From Argentina anserina (lineage: Eukaryota; Streptophyta; Magnoliopsida; Rosales; Rosaceae): a DNA stretch of 64,000 bases. The notes beneath the pieces are model-generated. The model was not told the DNA's origin and searched no databases. It saw only the letters and a program-made list of their open reading frames with translations. Below are positions 35,000 through 46,538 of this stretch, one piece after another. Position numbers and translations under genes: made by a program. The stretch spans positions 5,518,001-5,582,000 of the forward strand of contig NC_065876.1 in NCBI RefSeq assembly GCF_933775445.1, written 5' to 3'. How positions within the stretch are numbered: the stretch's first letter is position 1; every line of letters begins with the position of its first letter.

Positions 35000-37900
35000 T
35001 GTTAACAACTAGAGTTAATCATTAGGATTAGTGCTAAACATCAGTACAATATTCTCCAATCTTTCCTATAAATAGATAGCTTAGCCTTGTATCAATTCAA
35101 TCAACATCAATAACAATCAATATAGCAACTTATTCTACTTGGCATCAGAGCCAATCTTTTCTATTTTCTGGTTTTTGGGTTCGTATTCTTACCTTTTAGA
35201 ACCGGCAGTGTTCTTGCAGCAGGAGCTCGGCGCCTTCCTCTATCCTCGTCGGAATCATCTGACGACGTCGGCACTCTGTGGCGTGTTCAGCAGCTCGTCA
35301 CTCTCTGCCTCCAGCGCCGCTTCGTCCTCTGCCTCCGCCTCCAAGCGCCACCTCACCGGCCCGCATCGAGCTCTCCACCGCACCGATTTCCGACTTCACC
35401 ACGCCGCCCGAGCTCTCCATCCTTCCTCAGCAATTTTTCGGATCGAATCGGGCAAAGGCAGAAGCAAGAGGGGTTTGGAAATTTTTCAGAGATTCAACCC
35501 TAAATACCACCCGGGTCAATCTGACCCGGCCCAGAAACATTTCGACCCGGCCCGACCATATCCGACCCGGCCAGATTTGATCTGACCCGTCCTGGCCCAA
35601 ATTGGATAGGTTCATATCATTTTTTTTGTGTTTCCGCTGTATAATCTCTGATCTTTGATTTGCCTTTTCAAATGGTTTTCGGAGACAAAGTTGAGAGTTT
35701 TCGGAACAATGATGTTTCGAACTTTGAAGTCTCTGTTAAGAGTTCTGACAGTGGTTCATTTGGAGGAACTAAACTCAATGGGACCAATTTCCGTAAATAG
35801 AAGAGAATTATGACAGCTCATTTTCGAGGAATGCACAACATGGGGCATGTAACCTGAGTAACTAAAGCTCCTAGTGCAGATGATATTGTTGCCTACACTA
35901 AGTGGGACGACGATGATGGTCTTGTCATGTCTGTCTTGTGGAAAGCTATGAATGAAGAAATAGTTGATCTGGTGGAGTTATGTGACTCTGCGCAGGCGAT
36001 ATGGATGACACTAGAAGGCTTATATACTAATGACTCTGATTTTATACAGGTTCATGAGTTAATGTGCACAGCTTTGGCAATGCAACAAGATGGGCAATCG
36101 GTGACGCAATATTTCACCAAGCTAAAAAATATTTGGGCTGAGATTGATGTGAAACGTCCTTGCATGATCAAGAATCCGGAGGATATTGTCTGGTACCAAC
36201 AAGAAAAGGAGCTTGAGCGCGTTCATCATTTCCTGAAAGTTCTTGATGCAAAACATAACACTGCGAAAGGGGAATTACTCAGAAAGACCGAACCCCCTAT
36301 CCTGATTGCAGCTTTCACATATATCCGAAAGGATGAGTCTCAACAGGAAAGTCTTCATCAGACACAAGTTGAAGTTTCCAGCCTTATTGTTCGTGCTAGA
36401 TCTCCAGCACCACCCCTTCAGTATGCAACTTTAGCTCCACTTCATCGGCAAGGACCACCACCTAGCTTCGGGAATCAGCCCCGCCCTCGTTGCTCTTATT
36501 CTCATGATACTAACCATGCTTGTGCGACCTGTTGGAAGCTGTATCCACACCTTAGGCCTAAGAAATCCAATTATCGTCCCAAGATGAAAGCAGCTATTCA
36601 ATTCATCCAAGAACCAGGTATCTATGGTGTGGTTGGACATGATCATCATACAACAGGAGGAGTAGTGCCTACCGCATCCATCGCTGGTCGTGGTAAAATT
36701 GGTATGGCTTTAAATATTTCTAACTTTGTTGGTTTTGATAGATGGATTATTGATTCTGGTGCGTCTGATCATATGACTTATGACAAATATTATTTTTCCA
36801 TATTATCTCTTCCACCAGTACCATATGTTACTAATGCTAATGGTGAAGCCTTTTCCGTCATCGGGAAAGGATCGGTTCGTCTTACTCCCACAATAGAGCT
36901 TCATAATGTGTTATATGTCCCTGCTTTATCTCATCATTTGATATATGTTCCTCAATTGAACACTGGCGCTAAGTGTTATGTGACATTTTTTCCTATGTAT
37001 GCGATCTTTCAGGATCTTCTCACCGGTGAGTTAATTGGTCGGGGTATCTGAGGGGCAGGTTGTTTCATCTGGATCAGACATATGCGGGGGAAAAACCAGG
37101 GGCACCGTCTCGAACCGCTTTAATCTCCACTTCTGACAAGTTAAGTGAAGTTTGGTTATGGCATCGTCGCTTAGGGCATCCATCTTTTAGTGTTATGAAA
37201 CAATTCATGCCTACTTTGTTTATTAGTGTCGATGCGACTTCTTTACGTTGTGAGACATGTGTTTTGGGTAAGAGTCATCGTTCTACTTATTCCCCTAGTC
37301 ATTCTAATAAATGTATTCTTCCATTTGAATTAATTCATTCTGATGTTTGGGGGCCCTCCAAATAGTCTATTGTGTCAGGGATTCGGTATTATGTGTCATT
37401 TATTGATGATTGCACCCGTCTTTCGTGGATTTTTCTCCTCAAAACTAAAGATGAAGTTTTTCCGGCTTTTCAAGCCTTCTATACCACTGTTCAAACACAG
37501 TATAATGCCACAATTAGAGTTTTTCGTTCGGACAATGGGGGGGAATATGTGAATCATGTCTTTAAGGCGTTCTTTAACACAGACGGAATTGTTCATCAAA
37601 CAACGTGTCCTTACACACCTGAGCAGAATGAAGTTTCTGAAAAGAAAAATCGGCATTTACTTGATATGGCTCGGTGTATTCTTTTTAGTGCCCATATGCC
37701 TAAGTACCTTTGGGATGATGCTGTCCTCACTTCCGCCCATCTCATTAATCGTCTTCCCTCTCGTGTCCTTCAGGGAAAAGTTCCATATGAGGTGCTTGCA
37801 TCTCATGTCTCATTACCCTCTTTTCATAATCTTCCTGCCCGTGTTTTCGGTTATGTTGCTTTTGTCCATCTTCCAACACATCAACGGTCTAAATTAGATG

Positions 37901-38148
37901 CCCGGACAGTTAAATGTGTTCGTTGGGTATGGAGGACATCAGAAAGGGTACCGCTGCTATCATCCACCTACCAGGAAGTACTATGTCACTATGGATGTTA
38001 CTTTCTTTGAGGACATGAGCTATTTTGCCTCTTCTGATACTGCTCTTCTGAGGGAGAATTCATATTTTGAAGCGATGTATCATGGAGAGGGGGAGACAAG
38101 TAAGCCAGTAGATATAGTGATAGGTTCTATTGAGTTTACCAATGTTGC
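35000..38148 (+). mobile_element. Copia retrotransposon, 5' half (LTR, gag, protease, integrase)
   Basis: The LTR runs from TGTTAACAAC at 35000 to about 35139, followed by the primer-binding site TGGCATCAGAGCC (35140-35152). A GC-rich leader leads to gag (ATG at 35672), protease, GAG-pre-integrase and integrase. The element ends abruptly at about 38148 after the integrase C-terminus, with no reverse transcriptase, RNase H or 3' LTR. At that point it meets a related element in the opposite orientation. The insertion lies in exon 1 of a P450. Confidence 0.88.
35672..38148 (+). pseudogene. Copia gag-pol, truncated after integrase
   Basis: Gag starts at 35672 and is interrupted by stops at about 35798 and 35859, then runs open from 35927: UBN2-type gag sequence (IWMTLEGLY, VTQYFTKLKNIW), then a cysteine-containing stretch (CATCWKLYPHL) in place of a clear CCHC knuckle. 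The protease has WIIDSGASDHMTY near 36745. A frameshift at about 37040 precedes GAG-pre-integrase (LWHRRLGHPSF) and the integrase core (FIDDCTRLSW, RSDNGGEYVN, TPEQNEVSEKKNRH). A stop lies at 37363. Everything from reverse transcriptase on is missing, so this fragment cannot copy itself. Confidence 0.87.
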
Positions 38149-39412
38149 GGAAGATGAACAAAAGCAACACAACCTAAAACACGGGTAGGAAGATTATGAA
38201 AAGAGGGTAATTTAATATGAGATGCAAGTACCTCATAGGGAACTTTCCCTTGAAGGACACGAGATGGAAGACGATTAATAAGGTGGGCGGAAGTAATGAC
38301 AACATCACCCCAAAGGTATTTAGGCATGTGGGCACTAAAAAGAATACACCGAGCTATATCAAGTAAATTACGATTTTTTCTTTCAGAAACCCCATTTTGC
38401 TCAGGTGTGTAAGGACACGTTGTTTGATGAACAATCCCGTGTGTGTTAAAGAACTCCTGAAAGGCATGATTCACACATTCCCCCCCCCATTATCAGAACG
38501 AAGAACTCGAATGGTAGCATTATATTGTGTTTGGACAGAGGTATGGAAGGCACGAAAGGCTGAAAAAACCTCATTTTTATTTTTAAGAAGAACAATCCAT
38601 GAAAGACGTGTGCAATCATCAATGAATGACACAAAATATCGCATTCCTGACACAGTAGACTCTTTAGAGGGTCCCCAAACATCAGAATGAATTAATTCAA
38701 AAGGAAAAAAACTTTTAGTAGAAGTACTAAGGGAATAAGTATATCGATGACTCTTGCCCAAAACACATGTCTCATAACACAAAGAATACTCGTCCACACT
38801 AACAAACAAAGGATGCATGGATTTTTTCATAACACTAAAAGATGGATGCCCTAAGCGACGATGCCATAACCAAACTTCACTTAACTTGTCAGAAGTGGAG
38901 AGTAAAGCGGTCCGAGACTGTCCCCCTGGTTTTTCCCCTGCGTATGTCAGATCCAGATGAAACAACTGGCCCCTCAGATACCCTTGACCAATTGCCCTTC
39001 CGGTGAGAAGATCCTGAAAGATCACATACATAGGACAAAATGTCACAGAACACTGAGCGTCAGCGTTCAATTGGGGAACATATATCAAATGATGAGATAA
39101 AACAGGTACATAGAGTACATTGTGAAGCTCTATGGCGGGAGTAATACGAACGGACCCAGTCCCTAACACGGGAAATGCCTCACCATTAGCATTAGTAACA
39201 TATCGTACGGGTGGATGAGACAATACGGTGAAATAAGATTGGTCATAAGTCATATGATCAGATGCACCAGAATCAATAATCCATGTATCAAAACTAACAG
39301 AGTGAGAAATATTAAGAGCCATACCAATTTGACCGCGGCCAACGATGGAGGCTGTACGTGCTCTTCCAGCAGTATGATGATCATGCCCAACCACACCATA
39401 AATATCGGGTTC
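36618..39412. repeat. Imperfect inverted repeat formed by two copia fragments
   Basis: The left arm (36618-37871, plus) and right arm (39412-38149, minus) encode the same protease-to-integrase segment, from GVVGHDHHT to VAFVHLP. By eye, nucleotide identity is about 85% over roughly 1.25 kb. They are separated by about 277 bases unique to the left element (37872-38148). A transcript across both arms could fold into a long hairpin. Confidence 0.85.
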
Positions 39413-40691
39413 TGGAACTAGTTAAAGAGCTGCTTTTGCTTCATGTCCAGAACCCATTGAAAAATGGAAACAATGTAAAAAATCAGGGATTAGACAGCAA
39501 AGAAACGCGAGAAATGGAGAACAATCTGTCGCTGGTGCACTTGCACTGTCGGTGCACTGGCACTGACTGAACCTAACTCTGTCGCCGGTGCACTTGCACT
39601 GTAGTTGAATATGCACTGACTGAAGATAACCGAACCGGGTCGGGTTGAGTTGACCGGGTCGGTGTGAATTTGGGCTTCTCGGATCTGGGCCGGGCTTATC
39701 AGATCTGGGCCGGGTCGGGTCGAGTCGGATCTGTGGCGATTCGATTCTTAAAGCTTCAGCGACTTGAGGGATTCAGAGCCCGGCGATGGAGAGCTGGAGA
39801 GGAGGAATTCAATGGCGGTCGGAATCGCCGAAAAGGGCTGCAAAGTCGCCGGAAGAACCAAATGCAGTTAGCGCTACCCCTCCTTGATTCTCTCTCACGC
39901 GATAACAATGCTAGTGACCACCCCAGGAAGGACAACGTTGGCGAGGCAAACCCGATCGAGTTGGTGCAACAGCTGGAGCTGGTCTAACAGCGGAGGAACG
40001 ACGTCGGGTGGCGCGCGGGTTATCGGTCAGCGAAGAACTGATTCGGATCGAGGCTTGATGGTTTTTGATCCGAGGGACGGGCTGAATCGAATGGTGATGA
40101 TGATCTGAGGAGATGATAGCTGGAGTTGGTGTCCTTGACACCGACAGCGAAGGAGGAGGGGAGCGGCGATGACAGCGAAAGCAGCGGCGGAAGAAACGGA
40201 CCCGGGTTTGGCTTGGCACGCCGGAAGGAGAACGTCGGGGAGGAGAACGGCGCTCGTCAAGGCGTCGAGAAGATGCCGCCGGTGGAAAGGTCTGCAGCAG
40301 CGGGGAGATCGGCGCTCGTCGTCGACTCTGGAGCTCGGGTACGTCGCCGGGGAACAGTCGGGTATTCTGATTGATTTCGTTGTTGTGGGAGACCGCTCCG
40401 AGGAAGGGAGGTGACGTCGCCAAGTCGCAAGGTTGCTGACATTGTCGGCGGTGTGTGCTCCAAGGCAGCAAGCTCGGCGGCTTAGCACTAAAAAACTGCA
40501 AACGACAAACCCAGGTAAAAACAGAACATGGCTCTGATACCAACTCGAATAACTTGGTTATATTACTTGATCACTTTATGAATGTATACAACATCAAACT
40601 GGCCTATATAAGCTAACTAAAGTACTTTTGGTGACAATTGTTTCCTTGATTTACGGAGTTAATCATGCTAAAGTGGCTAAAGTGAATCACA
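38149..40691 (-). mobile_element. Second copia element, opposite orientation, 5' half without gag
   Basis: Read on the minus strand: LTR about 40691-40544 (beginning TGTGATTCAC), primer-binding site TGGTATCAGAGCCA (40542-40529), a GC-rich leader (about 40528-39430), then directly protease (WIIDSGASDHMTY near 39285), GAG-pre-integrase (LWHRRLGHPSF) and integrase (FIDDCTRLSW, TPEQNGVSERKNRN), ending at 38149. Gag is absent apart from a few codons and the 3' half is missing. Its LTR differs from that of the element at 35000, so the two are related elements from separate insertions and not two LTRs of one element. It abuts P450 coding sequence at 40692. Confidence 0.85.
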
Positions 40692-41056
40692 CTAGCACCT
40701 TCCAGATAGATTTGAGAGAAACTCAGTCAACTTCGCAGGCGAGGACTTCCAATTTGTTCCATTTGGTGGTGGCAGAAGAAGATGCCCGGGATAGGACTTT
40801 GCGGTTGCGACGCTTGAATGTGTTCTTGCCAACCTTCTGTATTGGTTTGATTGGAAGTTACCAAGTGGTAATGCATTGGTTGAGTCCTTAGACGTGAAAG
40901 AAGTTTATGGCATCACCGTCTGTAAGAAATCTCCCCTGTACCTTCTCCCGGTACCATACTCCCCTTAATCCCTCCATCCAGCGTACTATGCTGTTAGTCA
41001 AGTTGTTTCTTGTTGTTTAGTTTCTGTTTTCCTTGACCATAAATAAGCTTGGGATA

Positions 41057-41173
41057 GCAAATCTTGTGAATAAGTCCGAGGGGCATTTCGATGAACATGG
41101 TGGAATACAATAGTCTTGTCATCCACAGAGATGTTCCTCTTGTAGCTATGGCAGCGCCAAGGTCGTCTCAGAT
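41057..41173 (+). pseudogene. P450 C-terminal relic
   Basis: Codons for ANLVNK, then, after a deletion, MNMVEYNSLVIHRDVPLVAM. These match the end of the P450 pseudogene at 26213-30800 (ANLVHKF and MNMTECSSIVIHREVPL). Nothing upstream of this point belongs to it. The following sequence also resembles the 3' flank of that pseudogene, so this is the tail of a duplicated segment. Confidence 0.72.
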
Positions 41174-41647
41174 GTACTCTTTCATGTTTTATATTGTTCC
41201 GTTACTAGCAGAAAGGCTAAGAGTAGAGAGCAATAAAATCATATAACTCTTGTATATTAAATGAGATCTTATGTTCATGTTATTAGTTTAAGTACTCGAT
41301 TAAATAATTCTGAAGTCTCGAACACGTACAGAAGTCCATAATTAAATGTTGATTGGTATACAGTATACTGATGGTTAGTAACAGTTCAAGTAGTTTAAGT
41401 TACATTAGTAATTATTTAACTATTCATATGCAGGCAAGCAAGATTCGAATAATGGCCAATACAGATTGATCACGGAACTGACGGAAGCAACAAATAGAAT
41501 AATTGCCACTGAATTTCAAATCGCCTTAATAACTATGAGTTAATTAAGCTAATTCTTTTATATTGGCCACTGGTTTCAATGCACATCAGGCAGGATGCTT
41601 AGTTGCTCTACATCTATGATTGTCAACTATATTAATCAGCAGATTCT

Positions 41648-41653
41648 TATATA
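41648..41653 (+). promoter_or_regulatory. TATA box of the P450 at 41709
   Basis: TTATATAGAG lies about 60 bp before the ATG, a plausible distance for a short plant leader. Confidence 0.5.
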
Positions 41654-41708
41654 GAGCATCTGTGTATTATAGATAGTTCAACCTCTTATTCGGTTCCAAA
41701 ATATTACA

Positions 41709-43392
41709 ATGGCTCTGGTACCATTGTTGAATCAATTGATGCAAGAGGTGCAAATGAGCATGCTGTTCAATCTTTTCCTGGTTTTTCTTTTCTTCCTTTC
41801 TATTTTCATTCTGTTTTTACTATCAAGATCAGGTGACAAACTCAAGTTGCCGCCATCTCCAACAAGGTTACCAATAATTGGAAACCTTCACCAGCTAGGC
41901 ACACTCCCACACCGCTCTCTCCAAGATCTTTCGAGGAAGTATGGCCCTCTAATGTTATTGCACTTAGGCCAAGTTCCGACATTAGTTGTATCATCTGCAG
42001 AGATGGCCAAAGAAATCATGAAGACTCGTGACACTGTTTTCTGCAGTCTTCCCAAATCCACAGCTGCAAATATATTACTCTATGGCTGCCAAGACATAGC
42101 TCTTGCTCCTTTTGGGGAGCATTGGAAACAAGTTCGAAAAATTTGTGTCACTGAACTGCTGAGCCATAAAAGAGTGCAGCAGTTTCAGTATGCCAGGGAT
42201 GATGAAGTTGCAGAATTGATTGACCGGATACACAGATCATGTGAGTCTCCTGTTAATCTTGGTCAGATGCTGATGACAACCTCTAGCAACATAATGTCTA
42301 GGTGTATTCTCGGAGAAAAATTTGCTGAGGATGGCGATTGGTATGGAGGCATCAAGAAGAATGACTGTGCAAATGACCTCTTTCAGTTTCGGAGATTACT
42401 TCCCCTATTTAAAATGGATTGACACTCTCAGAGGATACATTGCAAGCTTAAAAGAAACTGCTGCTGAATTAGATGGCTTCTTTGATCATTTAATTGAAGA
42501 ACATAAGAAAGGCAACAAAAAAGATGAGGCAGACAAGGACTTTGTGGATATTCTCCTCCAACTTCAAAAGGATGCAACCCTTGACTTTGAGCTTACAGAT
42601 GACAACCTTAAAGCTATCATACAGGTTTCTTTCTTATTGGGATCTCATCTTTCTTTCTATTTTCTACTTTGGATTACTTTCTCTAAAATCTAAACTTTAC
42701 ACAGTGCTTCACACATCCTCAATATGCACAAAAATATAAAATTGTTCCTGTAAGTGTCATTGTGCTTAATGGTTGCAGGACATGTATCTTGGTGGAAGTG
42801 ATACTACTTCGACAACGATGGAATGGTTAATGGCAGAGCTGGGGAGAAATCCAAGTGTACTGGAGAAAGTCCACGATGAGATAAGAAGAGTGGTGGGGAA
42901 GAAGGAAAGGTGGGTGTGTATGATATCATTAAAATGCACTACTTAAAATGTGTCTTCCAAGAATCTCTAAGGCTACATCCTCCAGCACCTCTTCTGGTTC
43001 CTCGAGAAACAACCGAGGCTGTGGAGTTGGGAGGTTACCATATCCCTGCAAAAACAACAGTGTTTATCGATGCATTTGCAATCCAAAAGGATCCAAAATT
43101 CTGGGAAAGGCCAGATGAGTTCCTCCCAGAAAGATTTGAGGGCAACTTAGATGATTTCAAAGGCGATGAAGTCCAATACATCCCATTTGGTGGTGGTAGG
43201 AGAGGTTGCCCTGGACAAGTCTTTGGTGTTGCTTTAGTTGAATATGTTTTTGCCAACCTTCTATATTGGTTTGACTGGAAGTTGCCAAGTAGTAGTGCAA
43301 GGGCTGAGGCTTTAGACATGAGTGAGCTTTGTGGAATCAACATCCATAAGAAATCTCCTCTTCTTCTTCTCCCGGTACCATACAACCCTTGA
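41709..43392 (+). pseudogene. CYP71-type cytochrome P450, near-intact but with two frameshifts
   Basis: Exon 1 is 41709-42624 and exon 2 is 42779-43392, with a GT-AG intron at the family position. The anchor, [16 protein letters not shown]-helix HWKQVRKIC, SFGDYFPYL, I-helix LGGSDTTST, ExxR in ESLRLHPP, PERF and haem loop FGGGRRGCPG are all present, and the C-terminus ends LLPVPYNP. Two lesions break it: near 42347 the sequence is two bases shorter than the tandem copy at 34193, so the upstream frame hits a stop at 42419; near 42905 one base is missing after GKKE. If both are real it is a recent pseudogene; if they are assembly errors it is a working gene. It resembles CYP71A1/CYP71AN-type enzymes more than the two minus-strand P450s do. 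Confidence 0.82.
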
Positions 43393-43666
43393 TCCCTGCA
43401 TTCAAAAGTTTCATATGCTACTTGTTAAACCAAAACCATAGAGAGCTTGCACGGATGTATCTTTTTGTTTAGGGAGGAGGACAGATGCGTCTTAACATTT
43501 AATTTGGTAGTCTTCCAATTGTGATTTTCTGGTCTCATCAGCAATAACTCATCGATACCTCGATTAGCCCTACATATGAACTCTGATTCTACTCTAAAAC
43601 AGTTGGTCACAAATGTTTTGAGCAGAAAAATGACAGTGAACCCTCCCTTAGGACTCTATATATATG

Positions 43667-44097
43667 CAGTGGCGGATCCAGCCCATGCACATATTTTAAG
43701 CCCAATTAATTATATTAGTGCTAATCCAAAATAGAAAAATATGTATATAATTGAGTTTTTAGTATGAATTTCATCTTATTTCTTTTTAAATCATCAAAAA
43801 CCCTTATTATAACTCTTCTAATCTTCTTTCCCTCTCTATATATTGAATCTAAGATTGCAAATATGAGTTATTGAGTTTCAATCTAATCAATTTGAACAAA
43901 TTTTTTTTTTTGATATTCTAATTTGTCTTTGATTTTCATACTATCCTTCTATTTTCATTGACGCCCACATATATTTTTAAAGACTCATTCACATCTATAG
44001 TTTGCATGATTATACACTACAACTGACAAATTTGTTTTTGGCATTTGGCCAAATTTAAAGCTCGCCTTATATTCAAATCATAAATCCGCCGCCACTG
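43667..44097. mobile_element. hAT MITE, 431 bp, TATATATG target duplication
   Basis: It starts CAGTGGCGGATCC and ends, inverted, CAGTGGCGGCGGATT. It is flanked by an 8-bp direct repeat, TATATATG (43659-43666 and 44098-44105). There is no coding capacity. The terminal CAGTGGCG is shared with the right end of the dead hAT transposase element at 16346, so that family could have mobilised it. Confidence 0.85.
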
Positions 44098-44105
44098 TAT
44101 ATATG

Positions 44106-46503
44106 ATCAATTACAAAATGGGTTAGTACTTAAGTACTACCACATTTGCACCAGCTGCATGAGGTAGAAGCCTAGAACTGGACCCTAAAAACTTACCTTT
44201 GAACATAATTTTTTTTCCTCTGATATTCTCATGTTTAGAGTCTTCCCTACACGTATAGTTAAAATCCGATATATCGGACATTTTTTAAAATTTTATTTCA
44301 AATAAAAATGTCATCGTTTTACTTTTGCGAGGAAAGAAAAAATGGCTAAACCTAAAATTAAGACACGTTGCGCCTCAAATCAGTAAAAAAAAATCATATT
44401 CTTTGAACGAAAAAACTTCATATTCATATTTGAACACTAAAACCTTAATTAGGAAAGTCAAAAAACATCATCAGGCGAAACTTCCAACTTTATATGTGAA
44501 GCCAAACCACTGCCTGCCTGCGTCAATCCTTATTCAAACACTTTTTTTTATTTGAAACTATTTGTGTATTTTTATTTGGTACTTTTTGTAGTAAAGTTCA
44601 TAAATATAATAATTTAATTAAAAATAGCAATATGATAAATTTAATATATTCTGATATATCTTCGATATATCTCTGATATATCGTTTTATTTTTTAACCGA
44701 TACAATCCCGATAAACGATATCTAGACCATTAACTAGGAGGAAACCTAAATGCAATTTCAATATGTTACCATCTACCACTCTGGCTTTTGCCGGATCAAA
44801 TGTAATGAGAAAGAAAGACAGAAGTGGAATTTCAAAGGCCTTTGGAGTTTTGAAGGGACTGATTTCCAAATCTGCCTGTTCCAGCATCTCTTTCAGAAGT
44901 CTCTTCGCAATTATCCAGTCCAGGACGCTTAGTGCAAGCTTTGACCCCTTTCTCTGAAGAGTACAAGAAAATAAGAGAAGTGCATGCATAGTTACTATGC
45001 TAAATGTATGCAAAGTGCACAGTTAAAGGAGACTTTGGTTAGCGATTCAATTGGTGCAAGCGTGAAACTATGTCCACTTTTCTATGGCACCTACCAACTC
45101 AGGCGGAAATTTCCTTCGACATCGATATCGATCCTTACATTGTCTTTATGTGCCAGAAAGCACAAAAATCTTGAGAATATATACTTTGGATCAATGCTAA
45201 AATTGCATTGGTGGGTGGAAGCGATTTCAGTATTTGATGGTCAATGATAGCAAAACGTTGCATCAATACTTTACAAGAAAACAATTAGTGCCAAAGTTTG
45301 CCCCAACCTCTCCTATTACTTCCCTCTTTTCCACTTCAATCTTCCTGTGGTCATAGTTTTTTTCGATTCACTTATTAGAGAATGGTTTGTGTCGTCTAAA
45401 CTTTTCCTTCCATGTCATTTACATGGACAACATCTTAGAAGAAGTACCTGTCGAAAATCCCTAGCTGCATGCTTTCGATCAGTTTCTATAATATTCTCCA
45501 TTAACTTCGTTGTACGTCTCATTTGATGATCAAACCAAATTGGCCTATGAGATACAACATCGAGAAATCTAGTAGAGATCGACTTGATGAAAATGAATGT
45601 TCACCTCAGTTCCCGATCACAAAGAGTTGTATAAACATGCATGTAAGGAGGTGCCACTTCTTAAGCAGAAGTACGTGAGTTGTGTCAATAGAGGTGTGTG
45701 GCGGTGATGGTAAGGTGGTGATCGATGTGGGCGGTGCCCTGATGGTGATATTGATAAGGCAGAGCGTGTAGAGGACTCTATGTGAAGAGGTAAAGCAAAT
45801 GAAAATGATGGATAGTGGATGGTGGATCCAAGCAACGGAACTTTAGGTTCTGTTTGGATGAATCCATTCCCCTTGTTCTTGTTTCCCTGATGTCTTAAAT
45901 GGTAGGTGTTGTAAACTTGTAATGTAGCATCACTAGCATGTATTCGCTTTACTTATATTTTTGCATGCAATTAGTTCTCAATCCTTTTGTTAGAGTATGG
46001 TCTTGATATAATTTCAACAACAACAACAATGTCATGTATTGTAACAACTAACTAGTACATGCACACCATGTGCGTCATTGTTTATAAATAATTTAGAGAC
46101 ACAAACCGAAACTTACATTCTTATGATTATAAACTCTCATATGTCACAAACAAATGAACCTAAATTGCCTAAACGTTTCGTTTCTTCTAACATCCAAATT
46201 ATTAAGAGTTGAAACTCAAATGCTTGACGAGCTGATAACCATATATGAGTAGGACTTTGAATTCCGGCAACAATTTCTCCGGCGAAATTTTCAACTTGGA
46301 GGATCCAAACACAGCCCTATCAACTCCCAAGTAAAGAGCCCTCCTCGTCCATGTTGATCAGGTGGGGCCATCCCTTTCCAACTGGGCAGAAGCTTTTTGG
46401 ACTTTCCTGATAAATTGGCGCGTAGTTTCATATACATATGGTTGGTCTGGTTTCCTCTCCCATAAAACACCATTCCATTTCCTTCCAAATCTTCCCCCAT
46501 TTT
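44106..46503. other. Intergenic DNA; cluster of GATATATC palindromes at 44264-44712
   Basis: GATATATC and near variants occur repeatedly at 44268 and between 44650 and 44690, with CCGATA...TATCGG-like ends that could mark a small degraded MITE. A minus-strand open frame of 106 codons (45013-44693) is not recognised. No other gene was seen before quinolinate synthase. Confidence 0.45.
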
Positions 46504-46510
46504 TATATAA
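46504..46510 (+). promoter_or_regulatory. TATA box candidate for quinolinate synthase
   Basis: TATATAA lies only about 30 bases before the ATG at 46539. If it is the real TATA box, transcription would start at or just before that ATG and translation might begin at the next in-frame Met codon at 46569. Confidence 0.4.
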
Positions 46511-46538
46511 ACCTCTGCTCTTCTTCTACCCACAGCTA

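Larger units (their letters stand above)
34193..40968 (+). pseudogene. CYP71-type P450 pseudogene split by two opposed copia elements
   Basis: The N-terminal part (34193-34999) has a membrane anchor, [15 protein letters not shown], an in-frame TAG at 34376 where its neighbour has CAG, the C-helix FWKQLRKIS, a frameshift near 34725, and SFGDFFP; it breaks off in the region after the F-G helices. The C-terminal part resumes at about 40700, immediately after an LTR, with LPDRFERNS, the haem loop [10 protein letters not shown], a frameshift, and the C-terminal LLPVPYSP before a stop at 40966. The intron, I-helix and ExxR region, roughly 140 codons, are gone. It closely resembles the P450 at 41709-43392, with which it forms a tandem pair. 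The retroelements between the halves are described separately. It is certainly dead. Confidence 0.88.

Noticed and set aside
35139..35585. Open frames of 148 and 100 codons before copia gag
   Set aside because: They cover the primer-binding site and GC-rich leader of the element at 35000; composition is low-complexity and overlapping frames are equally open.
39911..40543. A 210-codon minus-strand open frame
   Set aside because: It lies in the GC-rich leader between primer-binding site and protease of the copia element at 38149-40691, has arginine/proline/serine-rich low-complexity content and no recognised domain.
44693..45013. A 106-codon minus-strand open frame
   Set aside because: It has a protein-like composition but no motif I can assign, and no adjoining exons were found.
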